Shown here: in pieces, positions 52,179 through 60,864 of the stretch | How the letters are laid out: every line of letters begins with the position of its first letter | Numbering within the stretch: the first letter of the stretch is position 1 | NCBI RefSeq assembly: GCF_039908645.1 | Contig: NZ_CP150917.1 | Coordinates: forward strand, 6,087,001 to 6,151,000 | DNA: 64,000 nucleotides | Source of the DNA: Pseudomonas helvetica | GTDB taxonomy: Bacteria; Pseudomonadota; Gammaproteobacteria; Pseudomonadales; Pseudomonadaceae | Direction of reading: 5' to 3' | Notes under the pieces: model-generated | What the model was told of the DNA's origin: nothing | The model's input: the letters and a program-made list of their open reading frames with translations, nothing else | Database searches by the model: none | Made by a program: the position numbers and the translations under genes

Positions 52179-52700
52179 ATGGATGAAAATTATCTGATCC
52201 CGCACGTCTTCACCCGCCACAAACTCCACCTCCACACCCTGCTGCTGGAAAACCAGCCTTGGTTCAGTGCCCGCGACCTCGGTCGATTGCTTCGGCTGTT
52301 CCTCGACGAACGCGCGCTACGCAAACTCGACCCTGATCAACACCAAACCGTGACAATGCATATTCACGGCTGCATAGAACATACGCTGCTGATCAGCGAA
52401 TCAGGCGTTTACGCGCTGCTGGTTTATCACTACTGCCCCGAATACCGGGGCCTGCGCGAATGGCTGACCCACGACGTGGTCCCTGCCCTTAGAGACGCCC
52501 AGCAACCCACCACAGTCGAACGCCCGATACTGAGCCTGCTGAACTGGCCGGAAATGTCTTTGAGTCTGCTGCACTGGAACAACCAGCCGTGGATTCGGTT
52601 GCAGGATGTTCCACACCTGTTGCCGGAGGGGGAGCGACCACGAAGTATGGTCAATGCCCCGTGGTGGAAGCGGGCTTCACGGGTGCTTCAGTCGCTTTAA
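52179..52700 (+). CDS. BRO-N domain antirepressor-like protein
   Basis: The 173-residue protein has a BRO-N domain (residues about 5-110: ENQPWFSARDLGRLLRLFLD; ISESGVYALLVYHYCPEYRG; WLTHDVVPALRD), typical of phage antirepressors and KilA-N relatives. A partly repeated second unit follows (WNNQPWIRLQDVPHLLPEG echoes ENQPWFSARDLGRLL), so it may be a degraded tandem domain. It starts at ATG 52179; ribosome site is weak, in keeping with control by the RNA upstream. This looks like a domesticated prophage switch; no other phage gene is adjacent. Confidence 0.8.
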   Translation: MDENYLIPHVFTRHKLHLHTLLLENQPWFSARDLGRLLRLFLDERALRKLDPDQHQTVTMHIHGCIEHTLLISESGVYALLVYHYCPEYRGLREWLTHDVVPALRDAQQPTTVERPILSLLNWPEMSLSLLHWNNQPWIRLQDVPHLLPEGERPRSMVNAPWWKRASRVLQSL

Positions 52701-52774
52701 TGAACATCTGGGTGGCTCGCCGCCTAAATGGCTAATGCCAGTCAGTTACGAGATTCAGGGCGCGGCGTAAGACC

Positions 52775-52907
52775 TGTAGCAGCTGCCGAAGGCTGCGTTC
52801 GAGTGTGCAGCACTCGTAGATCCTGCTTGCACGGTTAATCTGAAAGACCGCATAGCAGATTTTACGACTGCTTCGCAGCCGAACGCAGCCTTCGGCAGCT
52901 GCTACGG
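52775..52907. repeat. Inverted repeat doublet (GTAGCAGCTGCCGAAGGCTGCG type)
   Basis: Arms at 52775-52801 and 52880-52907 are inverted copies of TGTAGCAGCTGCCGAAGGC, with a 78-bp spacer. It is a second family of REP-like elements, in the gap (52701-53094) between the BRO gene and comM; I see nothing else in this gap. Confidence 0.8.
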
Positions 52908-53094
52908 ATCGCGTTACGGCTTAACTGACAGGCATCAGTCTAAATGGCGGTTTTTTTCGTTCTCGCACTCTATACATCGACACCCGCAACATCCTGCGAA
53001 GGTTTCGCTCCTCAGCCGCCGCGCTAAACCACTACGCCGCAACTACCCTTCAAAAAACCGCAGGAAGCGGTTCTCGCAAGCTCAAGGAATGATC

Positions 53095-53979
53095 ATGTCT
53101 CTGGCCATTGTCCACAGCCGCGCCCAGATCGGTGTGGAAGCGCCCGCCGTTACCGTAGAAGTCCATTTGGCCAACGGCCTGCCATCGCTGACGATGGTGG
53201 GGTTGCCGGAAGCAGCGGTGAAGGAAAGCAAGGATCGGGTGCGCAGTGCGATCATCAATTCCGGGCTGCAATTTCCGGCGCGACGTATCACCTTGAATCT
53301 CGCCCCGGCCGATTTACCGAAGGACGGCGGGCGCTTCGATCTGGCGATCGCCTTGGGGATTCTGGCTGCCAGTGTGCAGGTGCCGACTTTGACGCTGGAT
53401 GACGTCGAGTGTCTCGGTGAGTTGGCGCTGTCTGGCGAAGTACGGGCGGTTCGTGGTGTGTTGCCGGCGGCACTGGCGGCGCGCAAGGCTGGACGATCGC
53501 TGATGGTGCCGCGGGCAAATGCCGAGGAAGCGTGCCTGGCGTCAGGACTGAAGGTCATTGCGGTGGATCATCTGCTGGAGGCGGTCGCGCACTTCAATGG
53601 TCACACACCCGTAGAACCGTTTGTGTCCAATGGTTTGCTCTACGCCAGCAAACCGTATCCGGACTTGAATGAAGTGCAGGGCCAGATCGCGGCCAAACGT
53701 GCATTGCTGATTGCGGCTGCGGGGGCTCATAACCTGCTGTTCAGCGGGCCACCGGGGACGGGGAAAACCCTGCTGGCGAGTCGTTTGCCCGGGCTGCTGC
53801 CGCCACTGGCCGAGAGCGAAGCGCTGGAAGTCGCGGCGATTCAATCGGTCACCAGTTGTATGCCGTTGAGCCATTGGCCACAAAGACCGTTCCGCCAACC
53901 ACACCATTCGGCGTCCGGCCCGGCGCTGGTGGGCGGTGGCTGTAGGCTTTCAAAATTATTGAGACGTTTTCGAAATTAA
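53095..53979 (+). pseudogene. comM: comM, cut by insertion of the island
   Basis: The first 282 codons encode ComM, an MCM-like helicase that drives branch migration in natural transformation: MSLAIVHSRAQIGVEAPAV, GLPEAAVKESKDRVRSA, and Walker A SGPPGTGKTLLASRLPG near residue 218. The frame then reads 12 foreign codons and stops at 53979; full ComM is about 497 residues. I choose ATG 53095, six bases after AAGGA. The second half of the gene is not in the window. The break lies right after the GGG stretch of GPALVGGG, a spot where other elements also insert. Confidence 0.95.
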
Positions 53980-53986
53980 TGAGACA
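53941..53986. mobile_element. Left end of an integrated element in comM
   Basis: Sequence changes from comM to unrelated DNA at 53941, beginning TGTAGG. Two abutting 20-bp repeats follow: CTTTCAAAATTATTGAGACG (53947-53966) and TTTTCGAAATTAATGAGACA (53967-53986), 15 of 20 positions the same. Such tandem binding sites next to a TGT terminus are typical of Tn7 and tni-type transposons, which include known comM-targeting elements. The right end is outside the window, so target duplication cannot be checked. Confidence 0.7.
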
Positions 53987-54122
53987 AAAGCCCCTCTTTC
54001 ACTCGCTGTTTTTTTTGGTTTAGCTCGTTGACGCTCGAATGCTTGCAAGATCTGATTAACCACTCTGGTGTGCTTCAGCTGTGTGACACTGGGCATGAGC
54101 AGCGTAGGCATTTTGGGAGCAG

Positions 54123-54470
54123 GTGAGCTTTCAGAAAAGGTCGTTCGAGGGCTTCGTTTTGGCAGTTAACGATTTGGTTCAGCAGCTCTTGAGCACGCTC
54201 GGAACGTCAGTATTACTGGATGATGAAAGCGCTTTCGATTTTGCTACTCGCTGCGTGCATGAATGGGTGGTTCTATTTCTGGCTTCAAGATCTGCAGAGT
54301 TGGTTCATCGACAAGCAGTGTCAAAGGAGCAGGCAAAACAGCTGGTGCAGAGTAATTTGCAAGATTATCTAGCCAGCGCAAATCACATTCCGAATATGAG
54401 CCTTGAAATGATAGGACTCTCGATTGCGACGCCCATTTACAAGTCAGTGGCTCAATGTTCTGCGCGATAA
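54123..54470 (+). CDS. Hypothetical island protein
   Basis: A 115-residue reading from GTG 54123 (VSFQKRSFEGFVLAVNDLVQ), helical in appearance, no signal peptide or known motif. The ribosome site GGGAG is only three bases from the start, so the start is uncertain. It is the first plausible gene of the island. Confidence 0.45.
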   Translation: MSFQKRSFEGFVLAVNDLVQQLLSTLGTSVLLDDESAFDFATRCVHEWVVLFLASRSAELVHRQAVSKEQAKQLVQSNLQDYLASANHIPNMSLEMIGLSIATPIYKSVAQCSAR

Positions 54471-54582
54471 AAAGGTAGCTTCACCTTGGATCGCGGCCTG
54501 CGAGGCTGTTTTGGAGAACTGAAGCGCAAGCTCTATATTTTGTAGAACGCTCCGTTCCTCACCCTGAGCGGCGCATGATTTC

Positions 54583-54609
54583 TGTGGATTTTGGAAATTA
54601 ATTGGGACA
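54583..54609. repeat. Third, diverged copy of the element-end repeat
   Basis: TGTGGATTTTGGAAATTAATTGGGACA aligns with the first end (TGTAGGCTTTCAAAATTATTGAGACG) with one extra base. It also starts with TGT and has the same orientation, 642 bp inside. It may mark a second, nested element end. Confidence 0.55.
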
Positions 54610-54663
54610 TAAAACCACGCCTCAGGCGCTGCTATGCTAGGTATTTGCGGATGGAGTCGCGCC

Positions 54664-54876
54664 ATGTCTCACGAATATTCAATATCCGACGTGTTGGAGA
54701 GAATGTACAAAAATCAGTTGGCGCTAGAAGCAGCAGTCATGGAACTGGCGCTTCAAGTTGAAAAGCAAGGTGCGACCGAGGTCGGCGAGAACATTCGCGG
54801 AGCCATGTGGACGGTTGGAGAAAATGCAGGCTTTATCAAGCAAGGCTTGGCGAAGCTGCGGAGCAAAAAGCTCTGA
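54664..54876 (+). CDS. Small helical hypothetical protein
   Basis: A 70-residue protein (MSHEYSISDVLERMYKNQLA), helical throughout (ALEAAVMELALQVEKQGATE). It starts 55 bp after the repeat copy at 54583, preceded by GGATGGAGTC. I do not recognise it. Confidence 0.6.
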   Translation: MSHEYSISDVLERMYKNQLALEAAVMELALQVEKQGATEVGENIRGAMWTVGENAGFIKQGLAKLRSKKL

Positions 54877-55017
54877 GCCTTCTATTGTCGCCTCAATTCA
54901 TCTGCATGCAGGTGAGTGACGATGATGTCCCCGTGACCTGAGTAGCACTTCATATTCCAAGTAGATGATAAGAAAACGAGCACCTTATGAATTGGTAGGT
55001 CTACTAGAGCGTGCCTC

Positions 55018-56070
55018 ATGCAGCTAAGCGAATTGCCCGGCTATGGAAAAGTAACGTTGGCTTTGTTCCCGTTCCGCTGGTACGAGACGGGACGGTGGCT
55101 AATCCGCGCGCTGAAGTACGTGTCACCTAGCGATGTCACTTGGATGCCTCACTACATCGAAGAAAATGGACATGCAAAAGGCCATGCGTTCGACACATAT
55201 GAAGAAGCCCGAGCGTTTTCGAAGGAGTTCAATGCACAGATCGCAGATAGAGCAGCTTCCCTCGGCATTGATGAAGTTCTGCGCACGTCTCTGACGCTGA
55301 AGGCAGAAAAAGAAATCACCGTACAGGAACGTCTTGCTGACGAAGAATTCGTGATGCTTACGGAGGCGCTACGCCGAAACGCCTCTGCCGCACGCCCTCA
55401 TCGATCCGAACTGATCCTGCCAACTGATCTTGAAATCTTACGTGACATGCTATTTGAGCAATTGCAGGAAGCACCCTATCTCCAGATCGTATTCTTCCAC
55501 AGATACAGAGTGGCACTGGCCCGCAGTGGCGAATTTGACTGGTCACTTCGATTGAACCCGACTAAAAAGTGCGCGGTGCACTGTTCTCGCGAAAAGATCG
55601 CCCGTGGGTTTGGCCTCTCAGGTACGACGCACTGGGGGAAAACCAAAGTCCAGATCCGAGCCGAGCTGCTTCCCAGAGCCAATAAGCTCTTACAGCTCGC
55701 GAGCGTGCAGAAATTGCTGATCGAAGCCAAAGCCCGTGGCCAACGGGTGGTCGTCATTGCGGGCTTTGTTTTCTGGTATGAGGAAAGTGGCACACCTGGC
55801 TGGACTGTCAAAACGGTCAGTGGTGACTCGGAAAGTAAAAGCGGTGAAACGATTTGGCACGAAGGCACGATCATCTCCAAAAATCACGGTCGCATCGTGG
55901 TGCTGCCCTACATCAAGGAAAACGGGCAGAAAGTACAGGGTCACACGAAGAACTCAAGCCACGAGAGCAAAGCATTGCCCCGACATCCGGATGAGTATGT
56001 GGAAGTGCCATTCGAGGTGCTACAAGGTGATCTGATGATTGAGCTGTTCGGCGGGCTGCCCTACGAGTGA
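55018..56070 (+). CDS. Unrecognised 350-residue island protein
   Basis: The protein starts MQLSELPGYGKVTLALFPFR. It contains two similar short blocks, MPHYIEENGHAKGHAF near residue 43 and LPYIKENGQKVQGHTKNSS near residue 300, each of the form P-x-Y-I-x-E-N-G-x4-G-H. The middle is charged and helical (residues 80-180), followed by basic beta-rich sequence. No signal peptide or membrane segment. The start lacks a strong ribosome site. I cannot assign a family. Confidence 0.65.
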   Translation: MQLSELPGYGKVTLALFPFRWYETGRWLIRALKYVSPSDVTWMPHYIEENGHAKGHAFDTYEEARAFSKEFNAQIADRAASLGIDEVLRTSLTLKAEKEITVQERLADEEFVMLTEALRRNASAARPHRSELILPTDLEILRDMLFEQLQEAPYLQIVFFHRYRVALARSGEFDWSLRLNPTKKCAVHCSREKIARGFGLSGTTHWGKTKVQIRAELLPRANKLLQLASVQKLLIEAKARGQRVVVIAGFVFWYEESGTPGWTVKTVSGDSESKSGETIWHEGTIISKNHGRIVVLPYIKENGQKVQGHTKNSSHESKALPRHPDEYVEVPFEVLQGDLMIELFGGLPYE

Positions 56071-56197
56071 AACGTATCAGTCGTATATGGGGTCAGCCTT
56101 CTCCCTTCATATTCGACCTAAATTGACGTTTTCGATCCACCGTGGGAATTTCGGTGTTCAGCCATTATTGGCAGGTCGATCATGAAGGGGAGAATCA

Positions 56198-56611
56198 GTG
56201 GAAGACACGCGTGAAATACAGACTGAAGATACACGGCGTGCTTGGAGTTACAACGGTGCGTTGGACGAGGGTTTTGAACCTAAATCCTACTCTTGGGAAG
56301 ATGTTCCTGCAGGCACCTGGTTGGCTCGTTTGGATTTTAAGGTCTGGTCAAATAAAACATCTGCTGGAAGCCTCGGATGCTATTTCACATCACTAGCCGA
56401 TGGCCGAAAGTACCTGCTGTCCGCATTTCGTCCGTACCGGTCGACCTCAAGAGCCTACACGCCATCAGATGGCGCCATCGACTTCTCAGCGCGCGGACTC
56501 GATGGCCAGATCTTTTTGTTGGAGATAGGCAAAGGTGCAAAAGGGAAGACCAGTGGCTGTCGGCAAAGCTCAACAACTAATTGTAGCAATTCAAAGATGA
56601 CGGCCGAGTGA
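56198..56611 (+). CDS. Unrecognised island protein, C-terminus possibly frameshifted
   Basis: A 137-residue reading from GTG 56198, after a good ribosome site AAGGGGAG. The last 20 residues (KTSGCRQSSTTNCSNSKMTA) look unlike protein sequence. The neighbouring frame reads DQWLSAKLNN and stops at 56580, so a one-base change near 56550 may have altered the natural end. The body (SWEDVPAGTWLARLDFKVW; GCYFTSLADGRKYLLSAFR) is beta-rich and matches no family I know. Confidence 0.5.
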   Translation: MEDTREIQTEDTRRAWSYNGALDEGFEPKSYSWEDVPAGTWLARLDFKVWSNKTSAGSLGCYFTSLADGRKYLLSAFRPYRSTSRAYTPSDGAIDFSARGLDGQIFLLEIGKGAKGKTSGCRQSSTTNCSNSKMTAE

Positions 56612-56891
56612 TACTGAAAGGTTAGGGCCGCACCTGATTCAGTGGAACCCATGTCTGCAAATTCTAGTGGCAAGATGGCACTGGGTAGGAAGTCACTGCA
56701 TGCTGAGCGCCTGTCAGATACGAACATGACGATCATGCCCGTGACGCGAGCCATCCGGGTGGCTTTATGGACTGGCGCGATGCTGCACCAGTGTTTCAAC
56801 TGCATTGTAATGGCAGGACGCACTTCTCATGCCTACGCTAGGTGAGCACGAGAAGAACACAAATGCACTGCGGCAAAGAGGAAGGGATCCT

Positions 56892-58874
56892 GTGCTTATA
56901 GAATCTGTCGTTGTATCTGGTTTTCGCTGTTTCGGTCCTGCCCCAATTAACGTTACGATCTCTCCAAAGATCACGACAATCGTCGGTCCTAATGCTGCCG
57001 GAAAAACTGCTCTTTTGCACGCTTTGGCAAAGCTGTTCGGTGTTACCCGGTCTCAGCGTACTGTCCGTCGTTCGGATTTCCACCTGGGGCCGGAGGATGA
57101 CCCGAATGATCTCAAATCAAAACACCTCTACATCGAAGTGCTAATCGCCCTACCCGAACTGGTTAATGGGACGGCCACGCCAGAAACAATTGCACCTTCA
57201 TTTCGTTACATGCTAATCGATCGTCCAAATAAAGCTCCTGTCTGCCGCCTTCGACTTGATGCGCAATGGGAAGACGATGGCACAATCGAGGGCGAGGTAT
57301 CGCAGACATTGCAATGGGTCGAATCCCTTGACGAAGAACTCCAAGAAGACAAGTGCCACCCGGTGTCCGTGGCTGATAGGGGGTTGATCCATCTCTATTA
57401 CACGCCAGCAAGCCGAGATGCTGCAGCCCAGACCAAGGCAACAGCTGGGGCATTGGCGGCTCGTTTGTTACGTGCAATAGAATGGTCGTCCGACACCGAA
57501 GAGGCAGTTGCGGAAGCAACAGACAATCTGGCCTCTGCCTTTGAGGGCGAATCGGCAATAACTGCAATCACAAATGCCCTGCAGACGCGATGGTCGGCAC
57601 TCCATGATGAAGTTGTGGATACTAATCCGCGACTCAGCTTGGTTAGTCGCAGGTTTGAGGAGGTCGTCAACAAGATCGCGGTGATGTTCGAGCAGGGGCC
57701 TGACGGTCAGGAGCGTGGTATTGAGGCTCTCAGCGATGGTCAACAGTCCCTGTTTTACTTCGCTCTGGCTGCAGCAGTCTTCGATTTGGAACGTGAAGTT
57801 GTAACGGGGTCGATTGAGGGCTTTCGGAACGACGCGCTGCGCATACCGGCGCTCACGATTTTCGCTCTGGAGGAGCCAGAGAACCACCTTTCGCCCTACT
57901 TCCTCGCTCGCATCATCCGCCAGGTTCAGTCGCTCACTGCCGATGGCAGTGCTCAGGCGATTGTCACCAGTCACTCACCGGCCGTACTTAGTCGCGTCAA
58001 TCCCAAGGAGGTTCGATACTGCAGATGCGACCATAGAACGCGTGTGTCTTCGATCAAGCGCATCAAGTTTCCGGTCAATGACGCAGAAGCAAGCAAGTTT
58101 GTGCGAGGGGCGATCTTGGCCTATCCAGAACTTTATTTTGCTCGGTTTGTTTTACTCGTCGAGGGCGATTCGGAAAGAGTTGTTTTACCGCAGCTTGCGG
58201 AGGCGATGGACTTGCTGATTGACCCAGCCTTCGTCGCTATTGTGCCCTTGGGTGGGCGCCATGTTCAGCATTTTTGGCGCCTGCTCAAACACCTAGGTAT
58301 TCCTCACGCTACGCTGTTGGATCTTGATCTAGGCCGCGAAGGGGGTGGGTTTGGTAGAGTCAAAACGGCGCTAGAAAAGTTACTCGAGTTCGGCGCACCT
58401 AAGGCCGAACTGCTAAAAGTTTCAGACGGCGTTTTAAGCGATGCGCAGCTAGCAAAGATGCACACTTGGGCAGATTCGGCCGGTTACGACAATCTCTTAT
58501 CATGGGTCAACTTTTTAAAAACTTATGGTGTGTATTTCTCGTCACCGCTAGATCTAGATTTGGCGATGCTAGAGGCATTTCCTGACGCCTACACTGCAAT
58601 CACTCCCCAAGGTGGGGGCCCTCGCATGAGCGCTGACAAAGCCGCCGAAGTTGTATTGGGAAGCGCCGGCCCTGGAATAGATGCCTACACTGGGCCCTTT
58701 GAGAAATATCCTTCTCAATTCCCGAATTACCGGTACCACTTTCTCACTCACAGCAAGCCTGCAACCCATCTCGCAGCGCTGACCCAAATCAGTAAGCCGC
58801 AGCTGGTGAAGCAGATGCCGAAGGTGCTCTCTTCAGTACTCAAGCATATTTCGGCGTCTTTAAGGCGGGATTGA
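56892..58874 (+). CDS. Gabija-type OLD nuclease (GajA-like, ATPase plus TOPRIM)
   Basis: The ABC-type ATPase head has Walker A VGPNAAGKTALLHALA, signature ALSDGQQSLFYFA, Walker B LTIFALEEPENHLSPYF and H-loop AIVTSHSPAVLSR. A C-terminal TOPRIM nuclease domain follows (VLLVEGDSERVVLPQL with the catalytic Glu; LLDLDLGREGGG with the Asp-x-Asp). In Gabija this protein nicks phage DNA when nucleotide levels fall. I prefer the GTG at 56892 (ribosome site AGGAAGGG, and the family core begins at once); an in-frame ATG at 56829 would add 21 residues. The helicase gene begins 1 bp after the stop. At 660 residues it is larger than the reference GajA of about 580. Confidence 0.85.
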   Translation: MLIESVVVSGFRCFGPAPINVTISPKITTIVGPNAAGKTALLHALAKLFGVTRSQRTVRRSDFHLGPEDDPNDLKSKHLYIEVLIALPELVNGTATPETIAPSFRYMLIDRPNKAPVCRLRLDAQWEDDGTIEGEVSQTLQWVESLDEELQEDKCHPVSVADRGLIHLYYTPASRDAAAQTKATAGALAARLLRAIEWSSDTEEAVAEATDNLASAFEGESAITAITNALQTRWSALHDEVVDTNPRLSLVSRRFEEVVNKIAVMFEQGPDGQERGIEALSDGQQSLFYFALAAAVFDLEREVVTGSIEGFRNDALRIPALTIFALEEPENHLSPYFLARIIRQVQSLTADGSAQAIVTSHSPAVLSRVNPKEVRYCRCDHRTRVSSIKRIKFPVNDAEASKFVRGAILAYPELYFARFVLLVEGDSERVVLPQLAEAMDLLIDPAFVAIVPLGGRHVQHFWRLLKHLGIPHATLLDLDLGREGGGFGRVKTALEKLLEFGAPKAELLKVSDGVLSDAQLAKMHTWADSAGYDNLLSWVNFLKTYGVYFSSPLDLDLAMLEAFPDAYTAITPQGGGPRMSADKAAEVVLGSAGPGIDAYTGPFEKYPSQFPNYRYHFLTHSKPATHLAALTQISKPQLVKQMPKVLSSVLKHISASLRRD

Positions 58875-58875
58875 A

Positions 58876-60780
58876 ATGACCCTATCGTCGCGCAGAATTC
58901 GCTCAGAAGATTGGAAGCCAGTCGGGGTAGAATCGCTCGAAACATATGCCTTAGAGGTGGTTCGTTCAGACGACAATCGATCAGTCATCGCAGGCCCCGG
59001 CGCAGGCAAGACGGAGTTGCTGGCGCAGCGTGCAGCTTACTTATTACAAACCGGTGCGGCGCCACCGCCTAGACGCATCCTCGCGATAAGCTTCAAACGC
59101 GACGCGGCTTCCAACCTTGCAGCACGCGTGCGAAAACGCTGTCACGCCGACCATGCAGGACGCCTGGACTCCATGACGTTTGACGCGTTTGCAAAAGGCT
59201 TGGTTGATCGTTTTGGCCAGTCACTGCCCGAACGTTGGCGTCCCAGACCCGATTACGAAATCCCTAGCTATAACGATCGTGACTACAAGGATTTCCTCTT
59301 TCAAGAGGTTGGCCTACCCCCGGCAACGATTGGTACAAGAGCCGACCTACGTGCAATTGGGCCAAAAAACTTCGAACGAAATTATCTTCTCGGTCAGCCC
59401 CTACCAGCTGAGGGATGGTTGCGACCGACTGTCGGTCAATGGGCTGCTGATTTGTTCTGGCAGGCATCCTTGCACGGCGGCCCGAAAAGCGCTTTATCCT
59501 TTCCCATGATAAGCAGACTCGCCGAACTCTTGTTACGAGTAAATCCTATGGCGCGGGACGCGCTTCGGCTGACTTATTCACACCTTTTCATGGACGAGTT
59601 CCAAGACACGACACAGGTTCAATACGATCTTGTGAATACTATTTTTCGAGGGACTGATACGGTGATAACTGCTGTCGGCGACAACAAACAGCAAATCATG
59701 CGCTGGGCTTTGGCCATGGACCACCCTTTCTCCGAGTTCGATGCCGACTTTGCAGCTACGCGAACATCTCTCTACAACAACTACCGCTCTTCACCCGACC
59801 TGGTGCGAATCCAACACGTTCTGGCCCAAGCCTTGGATGGCGGAGCAGTTGCACCTGTTTCCCAAACGATAGGTAAGATAAGCGGTGAATGTTGCTCCAT
59901 TCTTGACTTCTCCAGCCCACACGCGGAGGCCCGCGATCTTGCTGTATCCGTGGCATCAGATATAGCAACGGGAAAACTCACACCGCGCGACTTCGTTCTT
60001 TTGGTTCGCCAGAAAGCGGGCGAATACGCCGAAGTGCTGGAGCCAGCTTTTGTTGCCCAAGGTTTGAGCTTGCGAAATGAAGCCGGATTTGTTGGGTCAA
60101 TCACATTGCAGGATCTGGTTGCCGAAGATGTGTCGACGCTTCTTGTCTCGCTACTGCGGCTGGCTATGACGCCGCGAGCAGGACGCTACTGGTCTGAGTG
60201 CCAAAAATGGTTGGCGTCGCTGCGGGGCATCACGTTCGACGACCAAATCGGTCACTCCAAACTCACACGCGAGTTGGACGCCTACGCGATTTGGCTTGGT
60301 GCGAACCGCTCAAGTCCACCAACCACGTTACACGCTGCACGGTCACTTATTGTGGAGATACTGGATTTTGTCGGAATCGAGCGCCTGAAAAGCCAGAACT
60401 CCGCATACGGGCAAGGTGAATGGCTCGATACGGTGATCGAATCAGCGGCAACACACCTTTACACTTCGTCAAATCAGTGTGCAGATTGGGCATCGGCACT
60501 TGATACCTATGAAGGCGTCAACGCGATTCCATTGATGACCATTCACAAAAGCAAAGGTCTGGAGTATGACACTGTCATCTTTGTTGGCTTGGACGACGGG
60601 GCTTGGTGGAGTTTTTCCAACGATGAGATTGAAGCCACCGCCGGCTTCTTTGTAGCTTTTACCCGAGCCAAGCAGCGCGTGGTTTTCACATACTGTGCCA
60701 TGCGTGGTGGTCGCACGAAGATTGCTACGCTGTACCACCTGCTCACAAATGCAGGCGTTCAAATTACGCAAGCATCCTAA
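58876..60780 (+). CDS. Gabija-type UvrD-like helicase (GajB-like)
   Basis: The 634-residue SF1 helicase has motif I AGPGAGKTELLAQRAA (residues 39-54), motif Ia ILAISFKRDAASNL, motif II LFMDEFQDTTQVQYDL (about 238), motif III AVGDNKQQIMRWALAMD, motif V TIHKSKGLEYDTVIFVGL and motif VI FFVAFTRAKQRVVF. The Q-containing GDNKQQIMRW replaces the usual GDPDQSIYRF. It follows the nuclease gene by 1 bp, so the two form one module. In Gabija GajB senses free DNA ends and activates or supports GajA. It is longer than the reference GajB (about 490). Confidence 0.85.
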   Translation: MTLSSRRIRSEDWKPVGVESLETYALEVVRSDDNRSVIAGPGAGKTELLAQRAAYLLQTGAAPPPRRILAISFKRDAASNLAARVRKRCHADHAGRLDSMTFDAFAKGLVDRFGQSLPERWRPRPDYEIPSYNDRDYKDFLFQEVGLPPATIGTRADLRAIGPKNFERNYLLGQPLPAEGWLRPTVGQWAADLFWQASLHGGPKSALSFPMISRLAELLLRVNPMARDALRLTYSHLFMDEFQDTTQVQYDLVNTIFRGTDTVITAVGDNKQQIMRWALAMDHPFSEFDADFAATRTSLYNNYRSSPDLVRIQHVLAQALDGGAVAPVSQTIGKISGECCSILDFSSPHAEARDLAVSVASDIATGKLTPRDFVLLVRQKAGEYAEVLEPAFVAQGLSLRNEAGFVGSITLQDLVAEDVSTLLVSLLRLAMTPRAGRYWSECQKWLASLRGITFDDQIGHSKLTRELDAYAIWLGANRSSPPTTLHAARSLIVEILDFVGIERLKSQNSAYGQGEWLDTVIESAATHLYTSSNQCADWASALDTYEGVNAIPLMTIHKSKGLEYDTVIFVGLDDGAWWSFSNDEIEATAGFFVAFTRAKQRVVFTYCAMRGGRTKIATLYHLLTNAGVQITQAS

Positions 60781-60864
60781 CTGCTCGCGGCGGAAACTCT
60801 GGCCTGCATCCAAGCGAAACGGCTGAGCATCAAACTGACTTTCAACAACAGTAGGTCGAGTCGA

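Noticed and set aside
56642..56845. 67-codon frame just before the GajA-like gene
   Set aside because: Weak ribosome site, unlikely composition and no recognisable motif; it overlaps the upstream part of the GajA frame.
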